From Azorinus chamasolen (lineage: Eukaryota > Mollusca > Bivalvia > Cardiida > Solecurtidae): a DNA stretch of 64,000 bases. Made by a program: the position numbers and the translations under genes. The DNA lies in NCBI GenBank assembly GCA_963576725.1, contig OY755240.1, positions 62,974,003 to 63,038,002 of the forward strand, read 5' to 3'. Below are positions 54,674-64,000 of this stretch, one piece after another. The notes beneath the pieces are model-generated. The model was not told the origin of the DNA. It did no database searches and saw only the letters and a list, made by a program, of their open reading frames with translations. How positions within the stretch are numbered: the first letter of the stretch is position 1; every line of letters starts with the position of its first letter.

Positions 54674-56779
54674 ATGCCCCCAAAGCTAGGTTTGGCGGCA
54701 TATAGTGATCGCACCGTGCGTGTGTGGGTGGGTGTGTGTGTGGGTGGGTGGGTGTGTGGGTGGGTGGGTGTGGGTGTGTGTGTGTGGGTGTGTGTACATT
54801 TTGTCCGGAGTATATTTCCTTTGTCACATCAGCTACGGATACCAAATTTGGTGTGTGAGTTCATCTTGGGATGGGGGAGTGTCGCGTACCGTTTTCATGT
54901 CACTGTGACCTTGACCTTGACCTTTGACCTTGATTTTATAAAAAGCTTGTCCGGAGCATATCTCCTTTACCTTTTATGCCCCCAAAGCTAGGCTTTGGCG
55001 GCATATAGTGATCGCACCGTGCGTGTGTGGGTGGGTGTGTGTGTGGGTGGGTGGGTGGGTGGGTGGGTGTGTGTGGGTGTGGGTGTGTGTACATTTTGTC
55101 CGGAGTATATTTCCTTTGTCACATCAGCTACGGATACCAAATTTGGTGTGTGAGTTCATCTTGGGATGGGGGAGTGTCGCGTACCATTTTCATGTCACTG
55201 TGACCTTGACCTTGACATTTGACCTTGATTTTACAAAAAGCTTGTCCGGAGCATATCTCCTTTACCTTACCAGCTACAGATTCCAAATTTGCTGTGTGAG
55301 TTCATCTTGGGATGGCGGAGTGTCGCGTACTATTTCCAGGTCACTGTGACCTTGACCTTGACCTTTGACCTTGATTTTAAAAAAGCTTATGCCTTACCAG
55401 CTACAAAAAGCTTGTCCGGAGTATATCTCCTATACCTTACCAGCTAAGGATTCCAAATTTGGTGTGTGAGTTCATCTTGGGATGGAGGAGTGTCGCGTAC
55501 CATTTTCAGATCACTGTGACCTTGACCATGACCTTTGACCGATTTTACAAAAAGCTTGTCCGGAGCATATCTCCTTTACCTTACCAGCTACAGATTCCAA
55601 ATTTGCTGTGTGAGTTCATCTTGGGATGGCGGAGTGTCGCGCACTATTTCCAGGTCACTGTGACCTTGACCTTGACCTTTGACCTCGATTTTAAAAACCG
55701 CTTATACCTTACCAGCTACAAAAAGCTTGTCCGGAGTATATCTCCTATTCCTTACCAGCTAAGGATTCCAAATTTGGTGTGTGAGTTCATCTTGGGATGG
55801 AGGAGTGTCGCGTACCATTTTCAGATCACTGTAACCTTGACCATGACCTTTGACCGATTTTACAAAAAGCTTGTCCGGAGCATATCTCCTTTACCTTACC
55901 AGCTACAGATTCCAAATTTGCTGTGTGAGTTCATCTTGGGATGGCGGAGTGTCATGTACAATTTCCAGGTCACTATGACCTTAACCTTGACCTTGACCTT
56001 GACCGATTTTACAAAAAGTTTGTCCAGAGCATATCTCCTATACCTTACCAGATACGGATTCCAAATTTGGTGTGTGAGATCACCTTCAGATGGCGGAGTG
56101 TCGCGTACCATTTTCAGGTCACTGTGACCTTGACCTTGACCTTCGACCCCGATTTTACAAAAAAGGTTGTCCAGAGAATATCTCCTATACCTTACCAGCT
56201 ACGGATTCCAAATTTAATGTGTGAGTTTATCTTGGGATGACGGTGTGTCGCGTACCATTTTCAGGTCACTGTGACCTTGACCTTTGACCTAGATTTTACA
56301 CAAAGCTTGTCCGGAGCATTTTTCCTATACCTTACCAGCTACGGATTCCAAATTTGATTTGTGAGTTCATCTTGGGATGGCAGAGAGTCGTGTACCATTT
56401 TCAGATCACTGACCTTGACCTTGACCTTTGACCTCAATTTTACAGTCCGGAGCATATCTCCTATATCTTACCAGATACAAAAAGCTTGTCCAGAGCATAT
56501 CTCCTATACCTTAAACGTTGACAATCAACCCAGGGTCCTTTTTAACGTTGAGAATGACTTAGGGTCCTTTTTAACTAAGTTTTGACGCTTGGCTCTTTTC
56601 TTAGCTATCATAATCGTCAAAGGTTCTGTTTCTAATGTTAAGAACTGACTCCTGTGTCATTTTTAACAGCATCAAAATTTCATGTTACACCTGCATTACA
56701 TTGTATTGTTTTTCAGCCAAAATGCATTTCGGTGTCAAACACTTTGGGGGCATTTGTCACCCGTGACGACTCTCTTGTT
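54674..56779 (+). mobile_element. Tandem-core element, family E, nested in the hAT element
   Basis: The 5' hairpin is ATGCCCCCAAAGC/TTTGGCGGCAT after a T run, then a GTGTGGGTGGG simple repeat. This 5' end is duplicated at 54976. About ten ~147-bp core units follow, with 'cttgtccggagcatatctcc', 'gattccaaatttg', 'gtgagttcatcttgggatgg' and TGACCTTGACCTTGACC. The 3' side has CTTTGGGGGCATTTGT (complement of the 5' arm), GTCAC/GTGAC hairpin and CTCTTGTT. Core units of near-multiple-of-three length give long repetitive open frames; these are not genes. Confidence 0.85.
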
Positions 56780-57447
56780 CGAACATTAAAATACGATGTG
56801 ATTGAAATCTAAAGATTTATATCATAAACAGTCATTGTGTCAATCAGTTACCTATAGAAACTGCCGTATGTATTCCTTAAATATCCGAATTATCCCTTTC
56901 TTTTTCTCCATCCTATTGTTACTATTTATAGTATCCATGTGGGAAAACCCCTGTGAAAATGGACGCGCCCCGTTACTTAAGCCCGGTTTACATTGCGTAT
57001 AAATCATAAATAGCATATCAAAACGGGGTACCAGTATTTTAGCACCTGTATGCGACCATTTTAGCTGATGGAAACCAGACACGACGATGTCAAATCAAAT
57101 AAGTGATTTGTTGTGTAAAACCGAACCATGGCTTTAAAAGAAAATGACAGATGATGGAGAAACAATAAAAAATCGCCATTTAATAAATAGCTTTAGTCTT
57201 GATGCACGAAGCCATCTGCAATCTGTACCGAACATCATTAATTCAGGTAGAAACAGCCGGCAACACAGTTTTATAAAATTCATTTTATTTGCGACTTCCT
57301 GGTTCCACAAACAAAACTATACATAAAAATAGCATGTAAAACATTTGAATAACATTAGAACAAGACAAGTATTTAATCTTTAAACGCTTCCATTCAAACC
57401 TGTTCTGTATTACATAGTATACTCTACACTTGTTACACAGTAACCGA
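56780..57447. other. Right interior of the hAT-type element
   Basis: AT-rich, non-coding. No transposase motif seen. Confidence 0.5.
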
Positions 57448-57525
57448 TTTCGATTATAATCGAAGCTTAGTCGGTTGACATCAACCGATTATCGATTATG
57501 AAAATCCAGCCGATTCCCATCACTA

Positions 57526-57533
57526 GTAAACAC
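57526..57533. repeat. Right target-site duplication of the hAT-type element
   Basis: GTAAACAC directly after ...CCCATCACTA; one mismatch to the left copy. Confidence 0.75.
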
Positions 57534-57739
57534 TTAAGCCTTTCGCTGATAGAGATGCTTTGCAAATGAGTAGACCAAAATTGAATGAGTATATTCAGAT
57601 AGGAGCTGTCTTATCAGGGGCTGCTCTGTTTGCATATGGAATTATATACATGTAGATATGATTCTACAGTTTCTGCTATGACAATCAAATCCTGAGTTCA
57701 TGTAATATGAATTCAGCTAATCAGTATTCATACATTTTT

Positions 57740-57998
57740 AGCTCACCAGTGCACAAAGTGCTGAGGGTGAGCTTTTGTGATCGCCTGATGTCCGTCGTCC
57801 GTTGGCATGTGTCGTCCGGCGTCAATCATTTGAACCTTTAAAAGTCTCCTCTGAATCTACAGGGTTCTCAGTTTTCACCTTTGGCACATAACATCATCCC
57901 CAAGGGATGCCAGTTTTCTATAGAAGCATAGAAACTTTGAAACTTTTCTCCTGATTGTATGGTGAACGATATCGGAGGGTCATCATGGCCCTCTTGCT
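57740..57998 (+). mobile_element. Tandem-core element, family C, internally deleted (259 bp)
   Basis: Complete 5' hairpin (AGCTCACCAGTGCAC ... GTGAGCT) and complete 3' end (ATGGTGAACGATATCG, CATGGCCCTCTTGCTT), with most of the core removed. It shows the minimal unit retaining both termini. Confidence 0.8.
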
Positions 57999-58481
57999 TA
58001 TTTTTTCTATGAATATTTATGAGGTAAAGGCTTAAAGAACAAACCATTTGCCTATAACAGCTGCATTGTCAATCCTGATGCATGGTGTTGCATTCAATAT
58101 ACCAGCACTTATAATTTGATCTTACAGCCATTGGTAATTAGTAGGCTATATATACATGGTTTATGAAGTAAAAGTGTATGTTTCAAATACCAAAGGTTTG
58201 GAGAATCAGATTTCATGATTTGGTTTTGTTTTGGCAACTGTGCAATCTATTTACATTGTATATTTAAAAGTAACAAATTAATCAAGAAGCATAAGTGCAT
58301 GAATTTCAATATTGAACTTAAATTCATTTAAATTGCAGAGTGTTTGTAGGAATCTATTGGGAATGACATGCTCATAGTTTCTTGATTAAAAACCTTACCA
58401 AATCTCGTTAAACGTGCTGAAAATAGTTATAACATGGTCTAAGTTAGCGTCTACTCCAAACTGCCAATTTCCATAAATGAT
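57999..58481. other. Unannotated AT-rich sequence
   Basis: No supportable gene or repeat. Confidence 0.45.
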
Positions 58482-58559
58482 GTCAGTGTAGTTTAATGGA
58501 AGAACACCTTCTTGGCTTAGCCATAGAGGGGAGTCTAGGTTCAAATCCTAGCACTGCCT
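58482..58559 (+). tRNA. tRNA-like sequence, possibly Gly(GCC)-like, probable pseudogene
   Basis: The acceptor GTCAGTG pairs with CACTGCC at six of seven positions. The D-arm text GTTTAATGGAAGAAC is tRNA-like. The T arm CTAGG-TTCAAAT-CCTAG is perfect. The anticodon arm (CTTCTTGGCTTAGCCATAGAG) holds about five extra bases. Without them the loop would be CTTGCCA, that is GCC for Gly. The insertion could be a tiny intron-like piece, but most likely this is a decayed copy. Confidence 0.5.
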
Positions 58560-58752
58560 ATTGGAAAGGCTTTTGGAGTCAGTTCAATGATATAGAAAAC
58601 ATATTAACAGAAAAACATTAATTGTCCCCAACAATGCATTATCAACATTTTATTGTCAACCTTAATTAAATTAAATTAAAGCTTTAAAACATTCAACTCA
58701 CCTTCTCATTTCAAAATGGCACACTTAAACATAATATGTATGAGTCTTTATT

Positions 58753-58879
58753 ATCCCCCCTGGTGGTGGTGGTGGTGGGGGGGGGGGGCAAATTGCCATT
58801 GATCTTAGGGATAGCAAGAGGTCATACCTCAAGATCAAAGGTCATATCGGGGGGCATAGTTTCACAAACATATCTTGTT
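58753..58879 (+). mobile_element. Family H element, short copy with (GGT)n and poly-G
   Basis: CCCCCC, then (GGT)n, a 12-base G run, AAGATCAAAGGTCA, GGGGGGCATAGTTTCAC and AAACATATCTTGTT. Its 3' end equals that at about 12450-12475. Confidence 0.6.
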
Positions 58880-59695
58880 TTAAAACTGACTGTTAATTTA
58901 CTTTCACAGTGAGTGATCCGATTTTTATCCAGCCTGCCTGTGGTCAGCTCAACAGTTGTGTATGTGAATGCATATGTCTCGTCTATTTGCCTATTTGATT
59001 TTGTTATAACCAGGCAGACCATTATTTTGCATCAACAAATCTCAATATATTTGGCCAATGTCTTAGTCATGAGTAGATGGTGTACCAGGTACAAAAGCCT
59101 TAAATCTGGCATCATACATTTTGAATTTTATACCCAATTTAATTTTTTTCATTCACTGGGTCTTGCATACTCAGATTTCAGTATCATTTCGTATATGGAT
59201 TAGTCAGTGTGTCATGTACAAGAACCATAACTCTAGGTTCAATCCACTAGAGGCAGGGCTGATTTTATTTAAATGAGTGTAGAAATATTTTCTCTGACAT
59301 CACTGATCAGATGGTCAATAAAATTTGTCAGGTCGCTGGGAGGCCTGTTTCAAAATTGTTCAAGCAGATGTTACTCATTAAATCAAAAGCACCTCATGCG
59401 GATGCCATTGCTCGTCGGTTTGATTGTAGCCTTTGTGTCAATGAACAGATTTCATGGATGATGCCTGAATATTAAAGAAGTAATAGACTAGTAATAGTAT
59501 GTTAAAGTTTTCAGACAACATCAACTAGGAAGACAACGTGGACACCGGAGACAATAGCTCATATTTTGTCTTCAAAAAGCAGACAAGCTAAATATGGCCA
59601 TTTTAGGTTGGGTAATTTTGTAGGAATAATCCATGAACTTTGCTAAGTATTAATTTTATTTCCTCAAGGAAGAATACTGCTGCATGCAGTATACA
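58880..59695. other. Unannotated sequence
   Basis: Three short open frames (60-96 codons) without recognisable domains. No repeat seen. Confidence 0.45.
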
Positions 59696-59700
59696 TTTTT

Positions 59701-59896
59701 AGCTCGTCTGTTTCGAAGAAATCACGAGCTATTGTCTTAACTCCGGCGTCCACGTCGTCGTTGTCGTCGTCAACGAAATCTTAACATTGACCATAACTTC
59801 TTCAAATTTTCATTTACAACCTTCATGTTTGGTATGCATGTTCATCTTGACAATGACGACAGACGAGCGTTGGCACCCGCTTGTGGTGCTCTTGTT
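59701..59896 (+). mobile_element. Tandem-core element, family F, short (196 bp)
   Basis: The 5' hairpin AGCTCGTCTG ... ACGAGCT follows a T run, then (GTCGTC)n and one core unit ('taacttcttcaaattttca'). The 3' side has CAGACGAGCG (complement of AGCTCGTCTG), GCACC/GGTGC hairpin and CTCTTGTT. Confidence 0.8.
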
Positions 59897-59984
59897 TGCT
59901 ATATTTTAAACCTTATTTTGACATACACAAATGTATGTTCTTATGTTACACTATAGATCTCATGACCTATTGCCTTAGATGAAT

Positions 59985-61371
59985 GATACTGGACGCTCTC
60001 ATTTATTAGTCCATCTGTCTGTCCGTCCGTCTGTCCATCTGTCTGTTTTTGGTTTCCGCACAATATCTCCTCAAGGAATGGTCAAATTTTCACCAAATTT
60101 GCTTAGTGTACTTGATATCCAAGTACCTCGCACGGGTTTTGTGTTCGGCAATTTCCGCACGTTTTCCGGAAAATTATGGGCATTTTCACTTCGGCTGCTG
60201 CAATCTGATAGCCAATTGGTTTCCGCGCAATATCTCCTGAAAGAATGGTCCAATTTTCACCTAATTTGCTCAGTGTACTTGATATTAAATTACCTCACAT
60301 GGTTTTGTGTTCGACAAATTCCACATATTTTTAGTTCACTAGAGCACAAGTAGCTCAGGGTGAGCTTTTGTGATCGCTTGATGTCCGTCGTCGTGCGTCG
60401 TTCGTCATCAACAATTTGAACCGTTAAAAAGCTTCTCCGACGAATCTACAGGGTTCTCAGCTTTCATCTTTGGTACATAGCATCATATTTAGGTCCTCTA
60501 CAAAAGTTACATACATTATGCCCCTGGGGTCAAAATTGGCCCCGCCCCAGGGGTGCCTTGTTTTCAATAGAAACATATAGTAAAACTTTGAAAATCTTCT
60601 CTGAAACTGGAAGGTTCTCAGCTTTCACATTTGGCACATAGCATCATGTTCAGGTCCTCTACAAAATTTATATAAATTATGCCTCTGGGGTCAAAATTTG
60701 CCCCGCTCCAGGGGTGGCTGGTTTTCAATAAAAACAAATAGAAGAAACCTTGAAAATCTTCTCCTTTGAAACTGGAAGGTTCTCAGCTTTCATATTTGGC
60801 ACATAGCATCATGTTCAGGTCTTCTACAAAAGTTATATAAATGATGTCCCTGGGGTCAAAATTGGCCCCGCCCCAGGTGTGGCCAGTTTTCAATAGAAAC
60901 ATTTAGTGAAAACTTTGAAAATCTTCTCTTCTGAAATTTTAACCAAACTTGCTCAGTGTACTTGATATCGAATTACCTTGTATGGGTTCTGTGTCGGTCA
61001 ATTTCCGCGCATTTTTGGTAAAATTATGAGCATTTTCACTTATGCTGCTGCCATCTGATTAGCTGATTGATTCCGCGCAATATCTCCTCAAGGAATGGTC
61101 CAATGTTCACCAAACTTGCTCAGTGTAATTGTCACTAATTGATATCCAAGTACCTCGCATGGGTTCAGTGTTGGCAATTTCCACGCATTTTTCAGAAAAT
61201 TTCAGGCATTTTCAGTATTTTTCACTTAGGCTGCTGCAATTTGATTAGCTGATTGGTTTCGGCGCAATATCTCCTCAAGGAATGGTCCAATTTTCACCAA
61301 ATTTATTCAGTGTACTTTATATCCAGGTACTTCGCATGGGTTCTGTGTTCGACAATTTCCGAGCAGTTTTT
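59985..61371 (+). repeat. ~180-bp tandem core ('caatatctcctcaagg'), interrupted by family C
   Basis: A (CCGT)n/(CTGT)n head at about 60010-60048. Core units with GTTTCCGCACAATATCTCCT start near 60052, 60221, 61072 and 61257. A family C piece (60333 to about 60937) interrupts between the second and third. The 5' and 3' ends of this family were not identified. Confidence 0.75.
60333..60937 (+). mobile_element. Tandem-core element, family C, 3'-truncated
   Basis: AGTTCACTAGAGCACAAGTA hairpin after a T run, CGTCGTGCGTCGTTCGTC, and three core units with 'gttctcagctttca'. It stops without the GGCCCTCTTGTT end and returns to the interrupted repeat. Confidence 0.7.
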
Positions 61372-62116
61372 AACTCACCAGAGCACAAAGTGCTCAGATT
61401 AAGCTTTTGTAATTGCCCGATGTCCGTCTACCGTCGGCGTGTATCGTCAGTCATCAACAATTTGAACCTTTAAAAATATCCTCCTTTGAATCAACAGGGT
61501 TCTCAGCTTTCATCTTTGGTACAAAACATCATCTGTAGGTCCCCTACAAAAGTTATATAAATTATGCCCCTAGGGTCAAAATTGGCCCCGCCCCAGGGAT
61601 GCCTTGTTTTCTGTAGAAACAAACATGTACATGTAGTAAAATTTTGAAAATCTTCTCCTCTGAAACTGGAATTTTCTCAGCTTTCATATTTGGCACATAG
61701 CATCATGTTCACGTCCTCTACAAAAGTATATAAAGTATGCCCCTGGTGTCAAAATTGGCCCCACCCCAAGGGTGGCCAGTTTTCAATAGTAAACATATAG
61801 TGAAAACTTTGATAATCTTCTCCTCTGAAACTGGAAGGTTCTCAGCTTTCATATTTGGCACAAAGCATCATGTTCATGTCCTCTACAAAAGTTATATAAA
61901 GTATGCTCCAGGTGTCAAAATTGGCCCCGCCCCAGGGGTGGCCAGTTTTCAATAGACACATATAGTGAAAACTTTGATAACCTTCTTCTGAAACTGGAAG
62001 ATTCTCAGCTTTCATATTTGGCACATAGCATCATGTTTAGGTCCTCTAAAAAGTTAAATAATTAATGCCCATTGGGTCAAAATTGGCCCCGCCCCAAGGG
62101 TAGCCAGTTTTCAATA
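61372..62116 (+). mobile_element. Tandem-core element, family C, 5' part with four core units
   Basis: AACTCACCAGAGCACAAAGT hairpin after a T run and core units near 61498, 61675, 61838 and 62000. It then passes into the CCAAAGAGTTTC satellite; no 3' end. Confidence 0.72.
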
Positions 62117-64000
62117 CAAACAGTGTTTCTAAAAATAGAGTTTCCTTGCAGCTCCAAAGAGTTAAAATACATTCGAATTGACCTCGAAAACACATTCTTG
62201 ACTTGTTTTTGAATTCCAAAAAGTTTCTCAGTCTCAATAAATTGGATTCACAATTTTCCAAAGAGTTTCGGAAACAGATTTGGCTTGTAGATACAGGTCC
62301 AAAGAGTTTCTCGGTCTTTATAATTTGAAGCAGTAACTGTTCAAAGGGTTTCTAAAAACAGAGGTTGCTTGCAGATTCTGCTCTTAAAAAGTTAAAATAC
62401 ACTCGATTTGACATCCAAAACACATTCCTGACTTGTTTTTGAATTCCAAAGAGTTTCTTGGTTTCAATGATTTGGAGTCATAACTGTCCAAAGAGCTTCT
62501 AAAACAGAGTTGCTTGTAGATACTGGTCCAATGAATTTCTCGGTCTTTATAATTTAGACCTGTAACTGTCCAAAGAGTTTCTAAGAACAGAGTTTGCTTG
62601 CAGAATCTACTCCAAAGAGTTAAAATGCATTCGATTCATAATTGTCCAAAGAGTTTCTAAAACCAAAGCAGCTTGTAGATACTGGCCCAAAGAGTTTCTC
62701 GGTCTTTATAATTTCGACTTTAAACTGTCCAAAGAGTTTCTATGTGCTTGCAGATTCAGCTCCAAAGGGTTATTTAAAATAAATACGATTTTAACTCCCC
62801 AAAACACATTTTCTACTTATTTTTGAATTCCAAAGAGTTTCTCGGTCTCAATAATTTGGATTCATAACTGTCCAAAGCACTTCTAAACACAGAGTTTGCT
62901 TGTAGATACTGGTCTAAAGAGTTACTCAGTCTTTATAATTTGGATCTGTAACTGTCCAAATAGTTTCTAAAGCAGAGTTTGCTTGCAGATTCTGGTCCAA
63001 AGAGTTTCTCGGTCTTTATAATTTGGATCTGTAGCTGTCCAAACAGTTTCTCAAACAGTGTTTACTTGTAGATACTTGTCCAAAGAGTTTCTCGGTCTTT
63101 ATAATGTGAAGTGTAACTGTCCAAAGGGTTTCTAAAAACAGAGTTTGCCTGTAGATTCAGCTCCAAAGAGTTAAAATACATTCGTTTTGACCTCCAAAAC
63201 ACATTCCTGACTTGCTTTTGAATTCCAAAGAGTTTCTCGATCTCAATAAATTGGATTCATAACTGTTCAAATAGGTTCGAAAAACAGAGGTTTCTTGTAG
63301 ATACTGGTCCACGGAGTTTCTCGGTCTTTATAATTTTGATCTGTAACTGTCCAAAGAGTTTCTAAAAACAGAGTTTGCTTGCAGATTCTATCCCAAAGGG
63401 TTAAAATCCATACAAATTGAACTCTCCAAAGCACATTCTATACTTCTTTTTGAATGCCAAAGAGTTTCTCGGTCTCAATAATCTGAATTCATAATTGTCC
63501 AAAGGGTTTCTAAAAACAGAATTTGCTTGTAGATACTGGTCCAAAGAGTTTTTAGGACTTTATAATTTGGACCTGTAACTGTCCAAAGAGTTTATAAAAA
63601 CAGAGTTTACTTGCAGATTCAGCTCCAAAAACCAAAGCTAGTAGATACTGGTCCAAAGAGTTTCTCGGTCTTTATATTTTCGACTTTTAACTGTCCAAAG
63701 AGTTTCTATAAACAGAGTTTGCATGCTGATTCTGCTCCAAAGGTTTAAAGTATATTCGATTTTAACTCCAAAACACATTCTTAACTTGTGTGTGGCTTTT
63801 CCTGCTTGACTTTACTATTTTTCATTGTACATGCATTTGAATTCCAAAGAGTTTCTCGTTCTCAATAAATGTGATTCATAACCGTCCAAAGACTTCCTAA
63901 AACCAAAGCTAGCTTGTAGATACTGGTCCAAAGAGTTTCTCGGTCTTTATATTTTCGACATTTAACTGTCCAAAGAGTTTCTATAAACATAGTTTGCATG
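62117..64000 (+). repeat. CCAAAGAGTTTC satellite, continues past the window
   Basis: About 18 exact copies of CCAAAGAGTTTC plus many variants, alternating between two contexts: 'ctcggtctttataatttgga' and 'ctcggtctcaataatttgga'. A longer module with AAAACACATTC starts near 62187, 62418, 62798, 63197, 63426 and 63772 (steps 231, 380, 399, 229, 346), so units of ~170 and ~230 bp are mixed. It is non-coding. Confidence 0.88.

Larger units (their letters stand above)
54354..57525. mobile_element. Non-autonomous hAT-type DNA transposon, 3.17 kb
   Basis: The left end is TAGTGGTGTCCCGATAATCG and the right end, inverted, is TAGTGATGGGAATCGG. Subterminal AATCGATTATAATCGA blocks occur at both sides (54368-54385 and 57448-57466). 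The 8-bp target duplication is diagnostic of hAT. No transposase is visible; two thirds of the interior is a nested family E element (54674-56779). It inserted at the tail of a SINE. Confidence 0.82.

Noticed and set aside
55459..56127. A 222-codon open frame with repeats such as VCEFILGWRSVAYHF
   Set aside because: It is the translation of family E tandem core units; stops appear wherever unit length leaves a multiple of three. It occurs within a non-coding mobile element.
54354..57525. A hAT transposase within the element
   Set aside because: No frame outside the tandem core exceeds about 80 codons and no hAT dimerisation-type motif is seen, so it is called non-autonomous.

Overview
This window is animal nuclear DNA, AT-rich and packed with repeats. 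It has no intact host gene that I can recognise. The repeat types point to a mollusc, most likely a bivalve: elements opening with a hairpin that begins AGCTCACC and ending CTCTTGTT, (CCGT)n tracts, a SINE with an (ACTC)n tail, and hundreds of bases of palindromic TTAACCC-ended MITEs. A heterodont such as a zebra-mussel relative is my guess, and the sequence does not prove it. There is one 200-base assembly gap (782-981).

Layout. 1-3400: two hairpin MITEs, the gap and a GA tract. 3411-11460: two blocks of a ~190-bp satellite marked by TCATATCCGG, with tRNA-like sequences in the first block and a ~382-bp dimer repeat in the second. 11890-13625: repeat-element remnants and a cluster of CAGTTTTT motifs. 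13900-16370: a non-coding region with ten or so copies of TTAACGTATCTGA; part of it recurs inverted at 31.7 kb. 18463-18641: the only host-like coding exon, a Myb/SANT-like domain on the minus strand with a good splice donor and one internal stop. 18970-19551: a foldback MITE. 19642-23582: a decayed non-LTR retrotransposon (endonuclease, reverse transcriptase, C-terminal zinc knuckle). 25.4-33 kb: short tandem arrays, a tandemly amplified MITE and a fresh SINE with a perfect target duplication. 33150-36575: 3.4 kb of pyrimidine-rich simple sequence. 36652-40172: a MITE carrying telomere-like TTAGGG, then a ~2.86-kb inverted array of ~860-bp monomers. 40250-53130: long non-autonomous elements with tandem cores, nested in one another and full of palindromic MITEs, one of which has become a small satellite (47479-48746). 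54354-57525: a hAT-type element with 8-bp target duplications, carrying a nested tandem-core element. 57.7-62.1 kb: more tandem-core elements. 62117-64000: a satellite built on CCAAAGAGTTTC that runs off the window.

Most interesting are: (1) five or more otherwise unrelated tandem-core families sharing one terminal plan (5' hairpin, matching 3' subterminal inverted repeat, small 3' hairpin, CTCTTGTT, insertion at T runs), which fits helentron/DINE-1/pearl-type rolling-circle elements; (2) dense perfect transcription-factor-like motifs in their cores (POU octamers, nuclear-receptor half-sites); (3) the 2+2 inverted ~860-bp array; (4) the TTAACGTATCTGA region; (5) a TTAGGG-bearing MITE found twice with identical flanks. 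All family names are assigned by eye; no database search was possible.
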